Assembly: GCF_001439685.1 (NCBI RefSeq) | Contig: NZ_JYLH01000005.1 | Coordinates: forward strand, 186,001 to 250,000 | Direction of reading: 5' to 3' | Origin: Pseudomonas libanensis | GTDB taxonomy: Bacteria > Pseudomonadota > Gammaproteobacteria > Pseudomonadales > Pseudomonadaceae | Length of the DNA stretch: 64,000 bases | Shown here: positions 35,559 to 46,088 of the stretch, in pieces | How positions within the stretch are numbered: the first letter of the stretch is position 1 | Layout: each line of letters opens with the position of its first letter | Notes under the pieces: model-generated | Seen by the model: the letters and a program-made list of their open reading frames with translations, nothing else | Database searches by the model: none | What the model was told of the DNA's origin: nothing | Position numbers and translations under genes: made by a program

Positions 35559-36263
35559 TCAGACCGAAGCCAGCACCAAATGCATGTAACGCTTGAGGAT
35601 TTCAAGCATTTCTTCCCCGGTCAGCGGCTCCGCGCCACCAAGCAGGCCCTGATATTCCATCCGACTGATAATAGCCGTCAACACTTTGGCATCCTGTTGC
35701 GGCTCACGGGAGCCCAATACCTGGAAAAACTGCCCGGTGCCCTGCAACAGGATCTGCTGGTGGGAACGCACCAGCTCGGCCAGGCGCGGGTTTAACAGCG
35801 CCTCTTGGCGAAAGGCCTGTTCGGCCATCAGGTATTCGCGACGGTTGGTCAGTTGGCGCAGCACGTAGTCGGCGGTCAGCCGGGCGATGTCATCGGCCAG
35901 TTGCGAACGCGACTGTGGGCTGCCATCGCCATAGGCAACCATCTCGCGCAGCAAGCCCTCGTTGCGCACCCACAGCTTGCCCATGAACGCGGCGCTGCGT
36001 TCGACGTACTGGGCGAAGGTGTCGGTAAGCAGGTCGTCGATATCCTTGAAATAGTAGGTAGTGGCCGAGAGCGGCACGCCGGCCTCCGCGGCCACGGCCC
36101 GATGGCGCACGGCGCGTACGCCTTCGCGCACCACGATGCGCATGGCCGCATCGAGAATGTCCTGGCGGCGTTGCTCGCTGCCCCGGCGACTGGCCTTGCG
36201 GCCTTGGTACTGAACGCTTTCAGCCACGGCGGCAGCAATGCCGGCGGCACCTTCTTGAGCCAT
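35559..36263 (-). CDS. TetR-family transcriptional regulator
   Basis: A 234-residue TetR-family regulator. The DNA-binding part is RRQDILDAAMRIVVREGVRA, then RHRAVAAEAGVPLSATTYYF, with the family Tyr-Tyr-Phe-Lys recognition helix. The C-terminal domain has no obvious ligand clue. The ATG at 36263 fits family length. Two further in-frame starts upstream (36284, 36338) cannot be excluded, since no ribosome site is clear. It probably controls the lipoprotein gene 16 bp downstream. Its target is unknown. Confidence 0.85.
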   Translation of the reverse strand: MAQEGAAGIAAAVAESVQYQGRKASRRGSEQRRQDILDAAMRIVVREGVRAVRHRAVAAEAGVPLSATTYYFKDIDDLLTDTFAQYVERSAAFMGKLWVRNEGLLREMVAYGDGSPQSRSQLADDIARLTADYVLRQLTNRREYLMAEQAFRQEALLNPRLAELVRSHQQILLQGTGQFFQVLGSREPQQDAKVLTAIISRMEYQGLLGGAEPLTGEEMLEILKRYMHLVLASV

Positions 36264-36342
36264 TACGCGGTTCACCAAACACATCCTTGAATAGATCAAA
36301 ACCTGGCGCTGTTCGCTTGACGCTTGAATACGCCACATAAAA

Positions 36343-36366
36343 AAGCCGCCTTATAAAAGGCGGCTT
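36343..36366 (-). terminator. Terminator after lysS
   Basis: A perfect 10-bp stem (AAGCCGCCTT / AAGGCGGCTT, ATAA loop) with a T-run in the minus direction, just beyond lysS. Confidence 0.93.
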
Positions 36367-36381
36367 CGGTTTTCGCTACGG

Positions 36382-37884
36382 TTACGCTTGTGGCCGCATG
36401 TGCGGGAACAGGATCACGTCGCGGATCGACGGCGAGTTGGTCAACAACATCACCAGCCGGTCGATACCGATGCCTTCACCGGCGGTGGGCGGCATGCCGT
36501 ATTCCAGGGCCCGTACAAAGTCGGCGTCGTAGTGCATGGCTTCGTCATCGCCGGCGTCCTTGTCGGCCACCTGGGCCATGAAGCGCTCGGCCTGATCTTC
36601 CGCGTCGTTAAGCTCGGAGTAGGCGTTGGCGATTTCACGGCCACCAATGAACAGTTCGAAACGGTCGGTGACGTTCGGGTTGTCGTCGTTGCGACGGGCC
36701 AGCGGCGACACTTCGAACGGGTACTGGGTAATGAAGTGCGGCTGTTCCAACTTGTGCTCCACCAGTTCTTCGAAAATCATCACCTGCAACTTGCCCAGGC
36801 CTTCGAAACCCAGCACCTTGGCCCCGGCTTTCTTGGCGATGGCGCGGGCCTTGTCGATGTCATTCAGGTCGTCGGCCGTCAGCTCAGGGTTGTACTTGAG
36901 GATCGAGTCGAACACCGACAGACGCACAAACGGCTCGCCGAAGTGGAACACCTTGTCGCCGTACGGCACGTCGGTGCTGCCCAGGACCAGCTGTGCCAGC
37001 TCGCGGAACAGTTCTTCGGTGAGGTCCATGTTGTCTTCGTAGTCGGCGTAGGCCTGGTAGAACTCCAACATGGTGAATTCAGGGTTGTGACGGGTCGAGA
37101 CACCTTCGTTACGGAAGTTGCGGTTGATCTCGAACACTTTCTCGAAACCGCCGACAACCAGGCGCTTGAGGTACAGCTCAGGCGCGATGCGCAGGAACAT
37201 TTCCATGTCCAGGGCGTTATGGTGGGTTTCGAACGGCTTGGCTGCGGCACCACCTGGGATGGTTTGCAGCATCGGCGTTTCCACTTCGAGGAAGTCACGC
37301 TGCATCAGGAAGCTGCGGATGTGCGCAATGACTTGCGAACGCACGCGGAACGTCTGGCGCACGTCTTCGTTGACGATCAGGTCGACATAGCGCTGGCGAT
37401 AACGCTGCTCGGTGTCGGTCAGGCCGTGGTGTTTGTCCGGCAGCGGACGCAGGGACTTGGTCAGCAGGCGCACGCTGGTCATCTCGACGTACAGGTCGCC
37501 CTTGCCGGAACGGGCCAGGGTGCCCTCGGCGGCGATGATGTCGCCCATGTCCCAGGTTTTCACCGAGGCCAGGGTTTCTTCAGAAAGGGTCTTGCGGTTG
37601 ACGTAGACCTGGATACGCCCGGTCATGTCCTGGATCACCATGAACGAGCCACGGTTGAGCATGATGCGACCTGCCACCTTGACCGGGATCGCAGCCTCTG
37701 CCAGCTCTTCCTTGGTCTTGTCCGCGTACTGCTTCTGCAAGGCATCGCAGTAGTTGTCGCGGCGGAAGTCGTTGGGGAAGGCGTTACCCTTGGCGCGCTC
37801 GGCAGCAAGCTTTTCCTTGCGCAAGGCGATCAGGGCATTTTCTTCCTGTTGCAGGGCTTGCGGGTCGAGTTGTTGGTCGCTCAT
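36382..37884 (-). CDS. lysS: Lysyl-tRNA synthetase, class II
   Basis: A 500-residue class IIb synthetase that charges tRNA-Lys. An N-terminal OB-fold anticodon domain ([20 protein letters not shown]) is followed by the catalytic core: motif 2 [20 protein letters not shown] and motif 3 [13 protein letters not shown]. The ATG at 37884 gives the standard length; longer frames read into prfB. Order prfB-lysS is conserved in gammaproteobacteria. Confidence 0.97.
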   Translation of the reverse strand: MSDQQLDPQALQQEENALIALRKEKLAAERAKGNAFPNDFRRDNYCDALQKQYADKTKEELAEAAIPVKVAGRIMLNRGSFMVIQDMTGRIQVYVNRKTLSEETLASVKTWDMGDIIAAEGTLARSGKGDLYVEMTSVRLLTKSLRPLPDKHHGLTDTEQRYRQRYVDLIVNEDVRQTFRVRSQVIAHIRSFLMQRDFLEVETPMLQTIPGGAAAKPFETHHNALDMEMFLRIAPELYLKRLVVGGFEKVFEINRNFRNEGVSTRHNPEFTMLEFYQAYADYEDNMDLTEELFRELAQLVLGSTDVPYGDKVFHFGEPFVRLSVFDSILKYNPELTADDLNDIDKARAIAKKAGAKVLGFEGLGKLQVMIFEELVEHKLEQPHFITQYPFEVSPLARRNDDNPNVTDRFELFIGGREIANAYSELNDAEDQAERFMAQVADKDAGDDEAMHYDADFVRALEYGMPPTAGEGIGIDRLVMLLTNSPSIRDVILFPHMRPQA

Positions 37885-37910
37885 GTCTTTAAATATTCCA
37901 TCAGGTTCGT

Positions 37911-37961
37911 TGCCCCCAGCCTTCGGCGGGGGATCGCGGGCAAGCCCGCTCCCACAGAGGG
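37911..37961. repeat. Single REP-type hairpin between prfB and lysS
   Basis: CCCCC-N10-GGGGG is followed by a REP half (GCGGGCAAGCCCGCTCCCAC). This is a solitary REP of a different sequence group from the 4.3-kb REPIN, lying in the 79-bp prfB-lysS spacer. Confidence 0.75.
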
Positions 37962-37963
37962 TG

Positions 37964-39059
37964 TTAGAGGCCGGATTTGAGGCTGGCTTCCAGGTATTCG
38001 TCGATATCGCCGTCGAGTACCTTGTCACAGTCGCTACGTTCGATATTGGTGCGCAGATCCTTGATCCGCGACGCATCGAGCACGTACGAACGGATCTGGT
38101 GACCCCAGCCGATATCCGACTTGGTGTCTTCCAGCGCCTGGGAAGCGGCATTGCGCTTCTGCATTTCCTGCTCGTACAACTTGGCCCGCAGCATTTTCAT
38201 GGCGGTGTCCTTGTTGGCATGCTGGGAACGCTCGTTCTGGCAGCTGACCACGGTGTTGGTCGGTACGTGGGTGATACGTACGGCCGAGTCAGTGGTGTTT
38301 ACGTGCTGGCCACCGGCACCGGAGGAACGGTAGGTATCGATGCGCAGGTCGGCCGGGTTGATCTCGATTTCCACCTTGTCGTCGATTTCGGGCGAGACGA
38401 ACACTGCGGAAAATGAGGTGTGCCGACGGTTGCCGGAGTCGAACGGGCTCTTGCGCACCAAGCGGTGCACGCCGATCTCGGTACGCAGCCAGCCAAAGGC
38501 GTATTCACCCTTGATGTGCACGGTCGCGCCCTTGATACCGGCGACTTCACCGGCGGACAGTTCCATGATGGTCGCGTCGAAACCACGCTTGTCGGCCCAG
38601 CGCAGGTACATGCGCAACAGGATGTTGGCCCAGTCCTGGGCCTCGGTGCCGCCGGAACCGGCCTGGATGTCCAGGTAGGCGTTGTTCGGGTCCATTTCAT
38701 GGCTGAACATGCGGCGGAACTCAAGCTTAGCGAGGTTTTCCTCAAGACGGGCCAGCTCGGCGACGACATCGCCCACTGCGCCTTCGTCGTTTTCCTCGAC
38801 GGCCATGTCCAGCAGGTCACGGCAATCACCCAGGCCGGTGTTCAGTTCATCGAGGGTATCGACGATCTGCGCCAGCGCAGAGCGCTCGCGCCCCAGCTCC
38901 TGGGCGTATTCAGGTTTGTTCCAGACGCTCGGATCTTCAAGCTCGCGATTGACCTCGGTCAGACGCTCATGCTTTTGATCGTAGTCAAAGATACCCCCGA
39001 ATAGTTTCGGAGCGCTCGGACAGGTCCTTGATGGTGTTAAGGATCGGGTTGATTTCCAT
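37964..39059 (-). CDS. prfB: Peptide chain release factor 2 (programmed +1 frameshift)
   Basis: RF2 recognises UGA and UAA stops. The gene starts at the ATG at 39059 ([20 protein letters not shown]), reads 24 codons to an in-frame TGA at 38985-38987, and continues in the +1 frame to 37964, giving 364 residues. The shift site GGGGGTATCTTTGAC, with its internal Shine-Dalgarno-like GGGGG and slippery CTT-TGA, is the classical autoregulatory frameshift. In the main frame, the tripeptide anticodon is within [21 protein letters not shown] sequence and the hydrolysis motif is [16 protein letters not shown] (GGQ). lysS follows after a REP hairpin. Confidence 0.96.
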
Positions 39060-39186
39060 GGCGGGCAGCACTCGTTGGCGAACTTTTGAAAGCCGGCGAG
39101 TATAACGGCAAACGGCTGGAAACGGCAGCCCGCTTGGCCGAAAAGGCGGGGGTTTGTACAGGATCCGCAGCAGAATACAAATCAAA

Positions 39187-39275
39187 TGTGGGAGCTGGCT
39201 TGCCTGCGATAGCGGTGTGTCCGTCACAGAAGTATCGACTGATACACCGCTATCGCAGGCAAGCCAGCTCCCACA
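39187..39275. repeat. REPIN (paired REP sequences)
   Basis: The same REP pair as at 4.3 and 10.6 kb (TGTGGGAGCTGGCTTGCCTG and complement). Here the pairing continues inward (GATAGCGGTGT / ACACCGCTATC). It lies between prfB and wspR. Confidence 0.92.
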
Positions 39276-39296
39276 GGGGGTGGGTGGCGCGTGTGG

Positions 39297-40298
39297 CTAC
39301 TCGATACCCACCTGATTACGCCCATTATGCTTGGCCGTATACAGCCCCTTGTCCGCCGCCATGATCAACTGCCGGCAATCCGTGCCCTGTACCGGTGTCA
39401 TGGTCGACAAGCCGATACTGATGGTCAGGCTCGAACCTTCCACCGGCGCATTGTGCGGGATTTTCAACGCGGCCACCGCCATGCGCAGTTTTTCCGCCAC
39501 CAGCCGCGCACCGCCCGGGGAGGTATTGGGCAGCACCAGGGCGAACTCTTCACCGCCGTAGCGCGCCGGCAGGTCCGAAGGGCGGCTGCTGGCATCGCGG
39601 ATGGCTTCGGCGACTTTGCGCAGGGCTTCGTCGCCTTCGACGTGACCGAAGCTGTCGTTGAAGGTCTTGAAGAAATCCACGTCGATCATCAACAGCGACA
39701 GTTGGGTCTGATCGCGCATGGCGCGGCGCCATTCCAGTTCAAGGTACTCGTCGAAGTGGCGGCGGTTGGACAACCCGGTCAGGCCGTCGGAATGCATCAG
39801 GCGTTGCAGCACCAGGTTGGTGTCGAGCAGCTGTTGCTGGCTGACCCGCAGTGCGCGGTAAGCGGCATCGCGCTGCAACAGGGTCATGTAGGATCGCGAG
39901 TGGTAGCGGATGCGGGCCACCAGCTCGATGTTGTCCGGCAGCTTGACCAGGTAGTCGTTGGCCCCGGCGGCAAAGGCCGCGCTCTTGATCAGCGGGTCTT
40001 CCTTGGTGGACAGCACGATGATCGGGATATTCGCGGTGGCCGGGTGATTGCGGTATTCGCGCACCAGGGTCAGACCGTCGAGGCCCGGCATCACCAGGTC
40101 TTGCAGGATCACCGTCGGCTTGATGCGGATCGCCTGGGCAATCGCCTGGTGCGGGTCGGCGCAAAAGTGGAAGTCGATGTTATCTTCATGGGCCAGGCCA
40201 CGCCGAACGGCTTCGCCGATCATGGCCTGGTCGTCGACCAGCAACACCATGGCGGCGTTTTCGTCGGTCTTGAAGTCGTCGAGCTGTAAATCATTCAT
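39297..40298 (-). CDS. wspR: Diguanylate cyclase response regulator WspR
   Basis: A 333-residue REC-GGDEF protein that makes cyclic-di-GMP when phosphorylated by WspE, driving cellulose/EPS production and the wrinkly-spreader state in P. fluorescens. The receiver domain has VLLVDDQAM and phospho-acceptor Asp in [12 protein letters not shown] (about residue 68). The GGDEF domain active site is [10 protein letters not shown], and RPSD five residues upstream is an intact inhibitory I-site. The ATG at 40298 follows AGGTG and gives the length known for SBW25 WspR. It is last in the operon, 52 bp after wspF. Confidence 0.96.
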   Translation of the reverse strand: MNDLQLDDFKTDENAAMVLLVDDQAMIGEAVRRGLAHEDNIDFHFCADPHQAIAQAIRIKPTVILQDLVMPGLDGLTLVREYRNHPATANIPIIVLSTKEDPLIKSAAFAAGANDYLVKLPDNIELVARIRYHSRSYMTLLQRDAAYRALRVSQQQLLDTNLVLQRLMHSDGLTGLSNRRHFDEYLELEWRRAMRDQTQLSLLMIDVDFFKTFNDSFGHVEGDEALRKVAEAIRDASSRPSDLPARYGGEEFALVLPNTSPGGARLVAEKLRMAVAALKIPHNAPVEGSSLTISIGLSTMTPVQGTDCRQLIMAADKGLYTAKHNGRNQVGIE

Positions 40299-40350
40299 GT
40301 GCAATCACCTGAATTACTACCTGCAAGCCAGCACGGCGGGAGATTTTTGT

Positions 40351-41361
40351 TCATTTCGCAAAGACCTCCAGCAATCGGGGCGCAATTCTATCCAGTGGGC
40401 GAATTTCAACAGCGGCGTCGATCGCCGCTGCCGCTTTGGGCATGCCATACACCGCCGAACTCTGCTGGTCCTGGGCGATGGTCAAATATCCTTGTTCCCG
40501 CATCAACTTGAGGCCCTGGGCGCCATCGCGCCCCATACCGGTCAGCAAGACGCCGACGGCATCGCCGTTCCAGTGACTGGCGACGCTTTCGAAAAATACG
40601 TCGATGGAAGGCCGGTAGATCTCGTTCACCGGCTCTGCCGTATAGGCTAGCGTGCCATTTTTCAACAAGCGAATATGGTGGTTGGTACCGGCCAGCAATA
40701 CCACGCCGGTTTGCGGCGGCTCGCCTTCACAGGCCAGGCGTACCGGCAGGCCGGAGGCGCTGCTCAACCATTCGGCCATGCCCGCGGCGAACACCTGGTC
40801 CACGTGCTGCACCAGGACGATGGCGGCGGGGAAATTGCGCGGCAAACCCTTGAGCAGGATCTCCAGGGCCGCCGGTCCACCGGCCGAAGAACCAATGGCC
40901 ACCAACCGTTGACGCTTGCCAGTGATGCGCTGCGTCGGGGTTTCGACACGCACGCGACTGCCGCGCTGGCCGACCAGCCAGCCGATATTGAGGATCTTGC
41001 GCAACAACGGCGCGGCCGCATCCTTGGGGTTGCCCACACCCAGCGCCGGCGTATCCACCACGTCCAGGGCGCCATGGCCCATGGCCTCGAATACGCGACT
41101 GACGTTGGCCTGGCGGTCGACCGTGACGATCACGATCGGACAGGGTGTGTCGGCCATGATCTGGCGGGTAGCCTCGACCCCATCCATGACGGGCATGATC
41201 AGGTCCATCAGGATCAGGTCCGGGGTCAGTTCGGCGCAACGCTGCACCGCTTCCAGGCCATTGCTGGCCACCCACACCACCTCATGGGCGGGCTCGAAAC
41301 TCAAGGCACGACGCAATGCCTCTACGGCCAGGGGCATGTCGTTGACGATCGCAATCCTCAT
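40351..41361 (-). CDS. wspF: Chemotaxis-type protein-glutamate methylesterase WspF
   Basis: A 336-residue CheB homologue that demethylates WspA and so damps Wsp signalling; its loss activates WspR. It has an N-terminal receiver (IAIVNDMPLAVEALR, Asp in LILMDLIMPVMDG) and a C-terminal methylesterase with Ser in IGSSAGGPAALE, His in LVQHVDQVF and Asp in GVLLTGMGRDGA. No truncation is seen, so the strain carries a full-length negative regulator. The start overlaps wspE by 4 bp. Confidence 0.96.
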   Translation of the reverse strand: MRIAIVNDMPLAVEALRRALSFEPAHEVVWVASNGLEAVQRCAELTPDLILMDLIMPVMDGVEATRQIMADTPCPIVIVTVDRQANVSRVFEAMGHGALDVVDTPALGVGNPKDAAAPLLRKILNIGWLVGQRGSRVRVETPTQRITGKRQRLVAIGSSAGGPAALEILLKGLPRNFPAAIVLVQHVDQVFAAGMAEWLSSASGLPVRLACEGEPPQTGVVLLAGTNHHIRLLKNGTLAYTAEPVNEIYRPSIDVFFESVASHWNGDAVGVLLTGMGRDGAQGLKLMREQGYLTIAQDQQSSAVYGMPKAAAAIDAAVEIRPLDRIAPRLLEVFAK

Positions 41362-43625
41362 GCCCGGGCGCCTCCGATCAGTTCAACCACGGCGTCGAGC
41401 AAGGCGTCGTCATGGAAACTGGCTTTGGCTAGATAATAGTCGGCACCGGCGTCGAGCCCACGGCGCCGGTCTTCTTCACGATCCTTGTAGGAAACCACCA
41501 TCACCGGCAACGATTGCAGGCGACTGTCACGACGCAAGAGTGTGACCAATTCAATACCGTCCATGCGAGGCATATCAATGTCAGTGATAAGCAGGTCGAA
41601 GTCCTCGGAGCGCAATGCGTTCCAGCCATCCATGCCATCGACCGCAACAGCCACTTCATAACCACGATTGAGTAATAATTTGCGCTGCAGCTCGCGTACG
41701 GTCAGCGAGTCGTCCACCACCAGCACGCGCTTGCGCGGTGCTTCGCTGGCCTGCTGGCTGCGCCGGGCGATACGCTCCAGGCGGCCGGTGTTGAGCAACT
41801 TGTCCACCGAACGCAGCATGTCTTCGACGTCGACGATCAACACCACCGAGCCATCATCGAGCAGGGCCCCCGCAGAAATATCCTGCACCTTGCCCAGGCG
41901 ATCATCCAGGGGCAACACCACCAGGGTGCGCTCACCGACAAAGCGTTCCACGGCAATCCCGTACACGGCGTCACGCTCGCGGATCACCACCACTTTCAAG
42001 GTCTCCGAAGGCGTTTGCCCCGGCGGGCGCTGCAACAACTGGCTGGCGGCTACCAGGCCGACGTGCCGGCCCTCATGCCAAAAGTGCTGGCGGCCCTCCA
42101 ACTGCACGATGTCGTCGGGCGCCAGGTCGCACATGCGTTCGATATGGGCCAGCGGAAAGGCATAGGCTTCTTCGCCCACTTCCACCACCAGGCTGCGCAC
42201 CACCGACAAGGTCAACGGCACTTCCAGGTGGAAGCGGCTGCCCTGCCCCGCCGTCTGCTCCAGCACCACCGCGCCGCGCAGTTGCCGGACCATGTGCTGC
42301 ACCGCGTCCAGGCCGACGCCGCGCCCGGACACTTCGGTGACTGTGTCGCGCAGGCTGAAACCGGGCAGGAACAGGAACGTCAGCAGTTCCTCTTCGCTCA
42401 AGCGCAGGGCGGTGTCGACCGGCGACAGGTGCCGGTCGACGATGGCGCCGCGCAGGCGCTCGAGGTCGACACCGTTGCCGTCATCGCTCAACTCCAGCAC
42501 CAGCAGCCCGGCCTGGTGGGATGCACGCAGGCGGATCAGGCCTTCCGCGGGCTTGCCTGCCAGCATGCGCTGTTCGGGCGTTTCGATACCGTGGTCGACG
42601 GCATTGCGTAGTAAATGAGTGAGCGGCGCTTCGAGTTTTTCCAGTACATCGCGGTCGACCTGGGTCTTCTCGCCCTCGATCTCCAGGCGCACTTGCTTGC
42701 CCAGGCTGCGGCCCAGGTCACGCACCATGCGCACCTGCCCGGCCAGCACGTCGGCAAACGGACGCATGCGGCAGGCCAACGCAGTGTCGTAGAGCACCTG
42801 GGCACGCTGCCCGGCCTGCCAGCCGAATTCATCCAGCTCGGCGTGTTTTTCCGCCAGCAGCGTCTGGGCTTCGCCCAACAGGCGACGGGTATCGGCCAGG
42901 GCCTCCTGGGCTTCCAGGCTCAAGTCCAGGGCCTTGAGCTGACCGTCCAACGTGTCCAGGGCGCGCAAGCCGTTGCTTTGAATGCGCTTGAGGCGTTGCA
43001 TGCTCGCCAGGTACGGCTTGAGCCGTTGGGTTTCCACCAGGGACTTGCTGGACAGGTCCAACAGGCTGTTCAAGCGCTCGGCCGTCACCCGCAGTACGCG
43101 CTCGCCGCCTTCGGTCATGCGTTTGTTCTGGCGCGGCCCTTCACTGCTGGCCGGCGGTGCTGGCTCCGGTTCCTGCGGCACTTCCTCAACGAGGGGCGCA
43201 GGCCCGGACTTTGGCGCACCCATGGCGGTGGGCTGTGTCGGATCGAGCAAACGCTCCATCAGCGCCACATACACCTCGATATCTATGGCCCCCACATCAT
43301 TGCCCGGCGTGGCGATACGCATCAGCAGATCGGTGCCTTGCAGCAACGCGTCGATATGTTCGGGTTGCAGATACAGGCGGCCTTCCTGGGCACTGACCAG
43401 GCAATCTTCCATGACGTGGGCCACGCTGACCCCGGCATCCACGCCGACAATCCGCGCCGCGCCCTTGAGCGAGTGCGCGGCGCGCATGCACGCCTCGAGC
43501 TGGTCGGCCTGGGTTGGGTTGCGCTCCAGCGCCAAAAGGCCCGCGCTCAATACTTGTGTCTGCGCATCGGCCTCCAGGCTGAACAGTTCCAACAGCGAGG
43601 CATCGCGCATCTGGTCAGGGGTCAT
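41358..43625 (-). CDS. wspE: Hybrid sensor kinase WspE (CheA-REC)
   Basis: A 755-residue CheA-type kinase fused to a receiver domain; it phosphorylates WspR and WspF. The HPt domain has the phospho-His in AAHSLKGAARIVG (about residue 50). The HATPase core shows LLRNAVDHGIETPEQR (N box) and GRGVGLDAVQHMV (G box), followed by a CheW-like regulatory domain and a C-terminal REC with VLVVDDSLTVRE and LLITDIDMPRMDG. The ATG at 43625 overlaps wspD by 4 bp; a longer frame to 43694 is inside wspD and rejected. Confidence 0.95.
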   Translation of the reverse strand: MTPDQMRDASLLELFSLEADAQTQVLSAGLLALERNPTQADQLEACMRAAHSLKGAARIVGVDAGVSVAHVMEDCLVSAQEGRLYLQPEHIDALLQGTDLLMRIATPGNDVGAIDIEVYVALMERLLDPTQPTAMGAPKSGPAPLVEEVPQEPEPAPPASSEGPRQNKRMTEGGERVLRVTAERLNSLLDLSSKSLVETQRLKPYLASMQRLKRIQSNGLRALDTLDGQLKALDLSLEAQEALADTRRLLGEAQTLLAEKHAELDEFGWQAGQRAQVLYDTALACRMRPFADVLAGQVRMVRDLGRSLGKQVRLEIEGEKTQVDRDVLEKLEAPLTHLLRNAVDHGIETPEQRMLAGKPAEGLIRLRASHQAGLLVLELSDDGNGVDLERLRGAIVDRHLSPVDTALRLSEEELLTFLFLPGFSLRDTVTEVSGRGVGLDAVQHMVRQLRGAVVLEQTAGQGSRFHLEVPLTLSVVRSLVVEVGEEAYAFPLAHIERMCDLAPDDIVQLEGRQHFWHEGRHVGLVAASQLLQRPPGQTPSETLKVVVIRERDAVYGIAVERFVGERTLVVLPLDDRLGKVQDISAGALLDDGSVVLIVDVEDMLRSVDKLLNTGRLERIARRSQQASEAPRKRVLVVDDSLTVRELQRKLLLNRGYEVAVAVDGMDGWNALRSEDFDLLITDIDMPRMDGIELVTLLRRDSRLQSLPVMVVSYKDREEDRRRGLDAGADYYLAKASFHDDALLDAVVELIGGARA

Positions 43626-44323
43626 GCGAGGCTCCGAGTCACGGCGGACAACAATTGCGCTTCGTCCAGCCAGCGCAGGCTGCGGCCTTTCCACTGCAAC
43701 ACGCCCTGGGTGTAGCGTGCGCTGGCCTGGGTACCGGAGGCCGACGCCGCCTTCAGGATGCGTTCATCGATGGCATGGATGCCATCCACTTCGTCCACCG
43801 GCACGACCACCGGGCCGTCCTGAGCCGCGATGATCAACATGCGCGGCATGATGCGCACGCCGCTGGCACCGGCACTGGTACTGTCCAGGCCCAGCAGTTC
43901 TACCAGTGACAGGCACGCCACCAACGCGCCCCGCACATTGGCCACGCCCAGCAGCGCCCGGGAACGCTGGTGCGGCAGGGAGTGGATCGGCTGCAATGGC
44001 GCCACTTCCACCAGGCAGCGGGTAGCAATACCGAGCCATTCCTCGCCGAGGCGGAACATCAACAGGGAACGGGTGACTACCTCGTTATCCGCTTCGACGG
44101 CAGTCTGCGGGCGATGGTCGTCCTGCTGCAATGCATAGCGGTCCAGCAGGCGCGTGGCGGCGGCGGAGTACACCGAACAATTGCGGCAGTGGATGTGCTC
44201 AGCCAGCAACGGGCAAGACTTGTCGCCATGAATGCCGATGCGATTCCAGCAGTCGTCGATGGCTTGGGTATCGGTCAGCGTCAGGTCCAGGCCTGCGGTG
44301 TCGAGCGCGTCAGGGCTACTCAT
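43622..44323 (-). CDS. wspD: CheW-like coupling protein WspD
   Basis: A 233-residue CheW-family scaffold linking the WspA receptor with WspE. An N-terminal extension with a Cys cluster (CPLLAEHIHCRNCSVYS) precedes a CheW domain (FRLGEEWLGIATRCLVEVAP, RALLGVANVRGALVACLSLV). It overlaps its neighbours by 4 bp on both sides. Confidence 0.94.
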   Translation of the reverse strand: MSSPDALDTAGLDLTLTDTQAIDDCWNRIGIHGDKSCPLLAEHIHCRNCSVYSAAATRLLDRYALQQDDHRPQTAVEADNEVVTRSLLMFRLGEEWLGIATRCLVEVAPLQPIHSLPHQRSRALLGVANVRGALVACLSLVELLGLDSTSAGASGVRIMPRMLIIAAQDGPVVVPVDEVDGIHAIDERILKAASASGTQASARYTQGVLQWKGRSLRWLDEAQLLSAVTRSLA

Positions 44324-45579
44324 GGTTTGGACTCACTGTCTGCTCGCTCGCTACGGGCGGCACGCGCCTGAAGACGGCGCGCCCCCGCACTGTCGCCCTG
44401 GGACTCGAGCAGCGCGGCCAGATGCATCAAGGCCTGCGGATGCTGCGGTTCCAGGTACAAGGCTTTGCGGTAATACCCCTGGGCCTCCAGGGCGCTGCCG
44501 GCCACATCGCTGAGCAGCCCCAGCCAGCAGAACACCTGGGCAGCCGGTGGATGGCTGCCCAAATAGCGTTCGCAGGCGGCTCGGGCGTCGGCACTTTTGC
44601 CTTCATTGGCCAGGGTCGCGATCTGGCTGAGCAGCTCGCCGGCATCGGTGGGTGGCATTTTGGCCGGCGGCGCTGGCGGGCAGGGCTTGCTGAACGGACG
44701 CGGCTTGAGCGGTATCGGTGCCGCGCTGCGCTGCGGCGTTGGCGCGGGCATCGGTACAAATACCGGTGCCGGCGGTGTCTGTTCTATATGCCGGCTAAAG
44801 GCAAAGGATTGCGGTACGCCAATCGAACGCATGCCGTGGCGCCCCAGCAGGCTGCCCTCGGCCGGGCCGATAAACAGCACGCCGTCCACGTGGGTCAGTT
44901 CCTTGAGCACGTCAAAGACTTGCTTTTGAGTCGGCTGGTCGAAATAGATCAGCAGGTTGCGGCAGAACACAAAGTCATAGATTGGCTCGTTGGCCAGCAG
45001 TGCCGGGTCGAGCAAGTTGCCGACTTGCAGGCGGACTTGCTCACGTACCCGGTCGGCGATGCGGTAACCGCCCGCCTCTTCGGTGAAATGGCGGTCGCGA
45101 AACTCAAGATCGGCGCCGCGAAACGAGTTCTTGCCGTATACACCGTGCCGCGCACGCTCCACCGACAAGGGGCTGACGTCCATCCCCTGCACCTTGAACT
45201 GATGGGGTGCCAAGCCCGCGTCGAGCAAGGCCATGGCAATCGAATAGGGCTCTTCGCCGGTAGAACACGGCAGGCTGAGAATGCGTAGGGCGCGCATCTG
45301 CTTGATGTCGGCCAGGCGTGCCTGGGCCAGGCGAGCCAAGGTTGCAAAGGATTCGGGGTAGCGGAAAAACCAGGTCTCGGGGACGATCACCGCTTCGATC
45401 AGCGCCTGCTGCTCGTCATGGGAGTTTTGCAGGTGCTGCCAGTAAGCCTGCGCCGACTGTGCCTGGGATGACTGGCAGCGCTGACGCACGGCACGCTCGA
45501 TGATCGCCTCGCCCACCGAAGCAACGTCCAGGCCGATGCGTTCTTTCAAGAACGCCGAAAAACGCGGGTCGCTGCTCAT
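44320..45579 (-). CDS. wspC: CheR-type methyltransferase WspC with TPR region
   Basis: A 419-residue protein that methylates glutamates on WspA. An N-terminal CheR domain has ETWFFRYPESF, the SAM-binding ILSLPCSTGEEPYSIAM and DFVFCRNLLIYFDQPTQ. A Pro-rich linker leads to a tetratricopeptide-like C-terminus (AQVFCWLGLLSDVAGSALEA, QGYYRKALYLEPQHPQAL). It opposes WspF. Overlaps of 4 bp with wspB and wspD. Confidence 0.95.
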   Translation of the reverse strand: MSSDPRFSAFLKERIGLDVASVGEAIIERAVRQRCQSSQAQSAQAYWQHLQNSHDEQQALIEAVIVPETWFFRYPESFATLARLAQARLADIKQMRALRILSLPCSTGEEPYSIAMALLDAGLAPHQFKVQGMDVSPLSVERARHGVYGKNSFRGADLEFRDRHFTEEAGGYRIADRVREQVRLQVGNLLDPALLANEPIYDFVFCRNLLIYFDQPTQKQVFDVLKELTHVDGVLFIGPAEGSLLGRHGMRSIGVPQSFAFSRHIEQTPPAPVFVPMPAPTPQRSAAPIPLKPRPFSKPCPPAPPAKMPPTDAGELLSQIATLANEGKSADARAACERYLGSHPPAAQVFCWLGLLSDVAGSALEAQGYYRKALYLEPQHPQALMHLAALLESQGDSAGARRLQARAARSERADSESKP

Positions 45580-46088
45580 AAACTCAACTCGGCGGAAAAC
45601 AGCAAGGCGCGCACTTCAGCGGTCAGCAGCTCGGCGACGCCAATCCACTGCGTCAAGCCCCGGGCATCCTCGCGCACCGGCCCCAGGTACGGCGCCTGCT
45701 GGTTGTCCAGGCCATAGGGCTGGAACTCGGCGGGGTCGCAACGCAGGGTGTCGGTGGCCTGCTCCAGGATCAGCCCCAGCCAGCGCGCTTGGCTCCAGGG
45801 CTGCGGCTGGTAATTGACCAGCACCAGCCGCGTACTGGTGCGGGCCCGGGCCGAAGTGCCGAACGTCAGGGCGCTCATGTCGATCACCGGCACCAGCGCC
45901 CCGCGATGGGCGAAGATACCCGCTACCCACAGGGGCGCATGGGCGATGGGTTTGAGCGGCAGGCGCGGCAGCACCTCCGCCACTTCGGTGGCCTTGAGGG
46001 CAAAGCGTTCGTTGCCGATGTGGAACACCAGGAACAACGCCTTTTTCGCTGCCGGGACGGCGCCGCGTTTAGCCGCAATATCGCTCAT
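45576..46088 (-). CDS. wspB: CheW-like coupling protein WspB
   Basis: A 170-residue CheW-domain protein (FHIGNERFALKATEVAEVLP, WVAGIFAHRGALVPVIDMSA) that couples WspA to WspE. The start overlaps the wspA stop by one base (TGATG). Confidence 0.94.
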   Translation of the reverse strand: MSDIAAKRGAVPAAKKALFLVFHIGNERFALKATEVAEVLPRLPLKPIAHAPLWVAGIFAHRGALVPVIDMSALTFGTSARARTSTRLVLVNYQPQPWSQARWLGLILEQATDTLRCDPAEFQPYGLDNQQAPYLGPVREDARGLTQWIGVAELLTAEVRALLFSAELSL

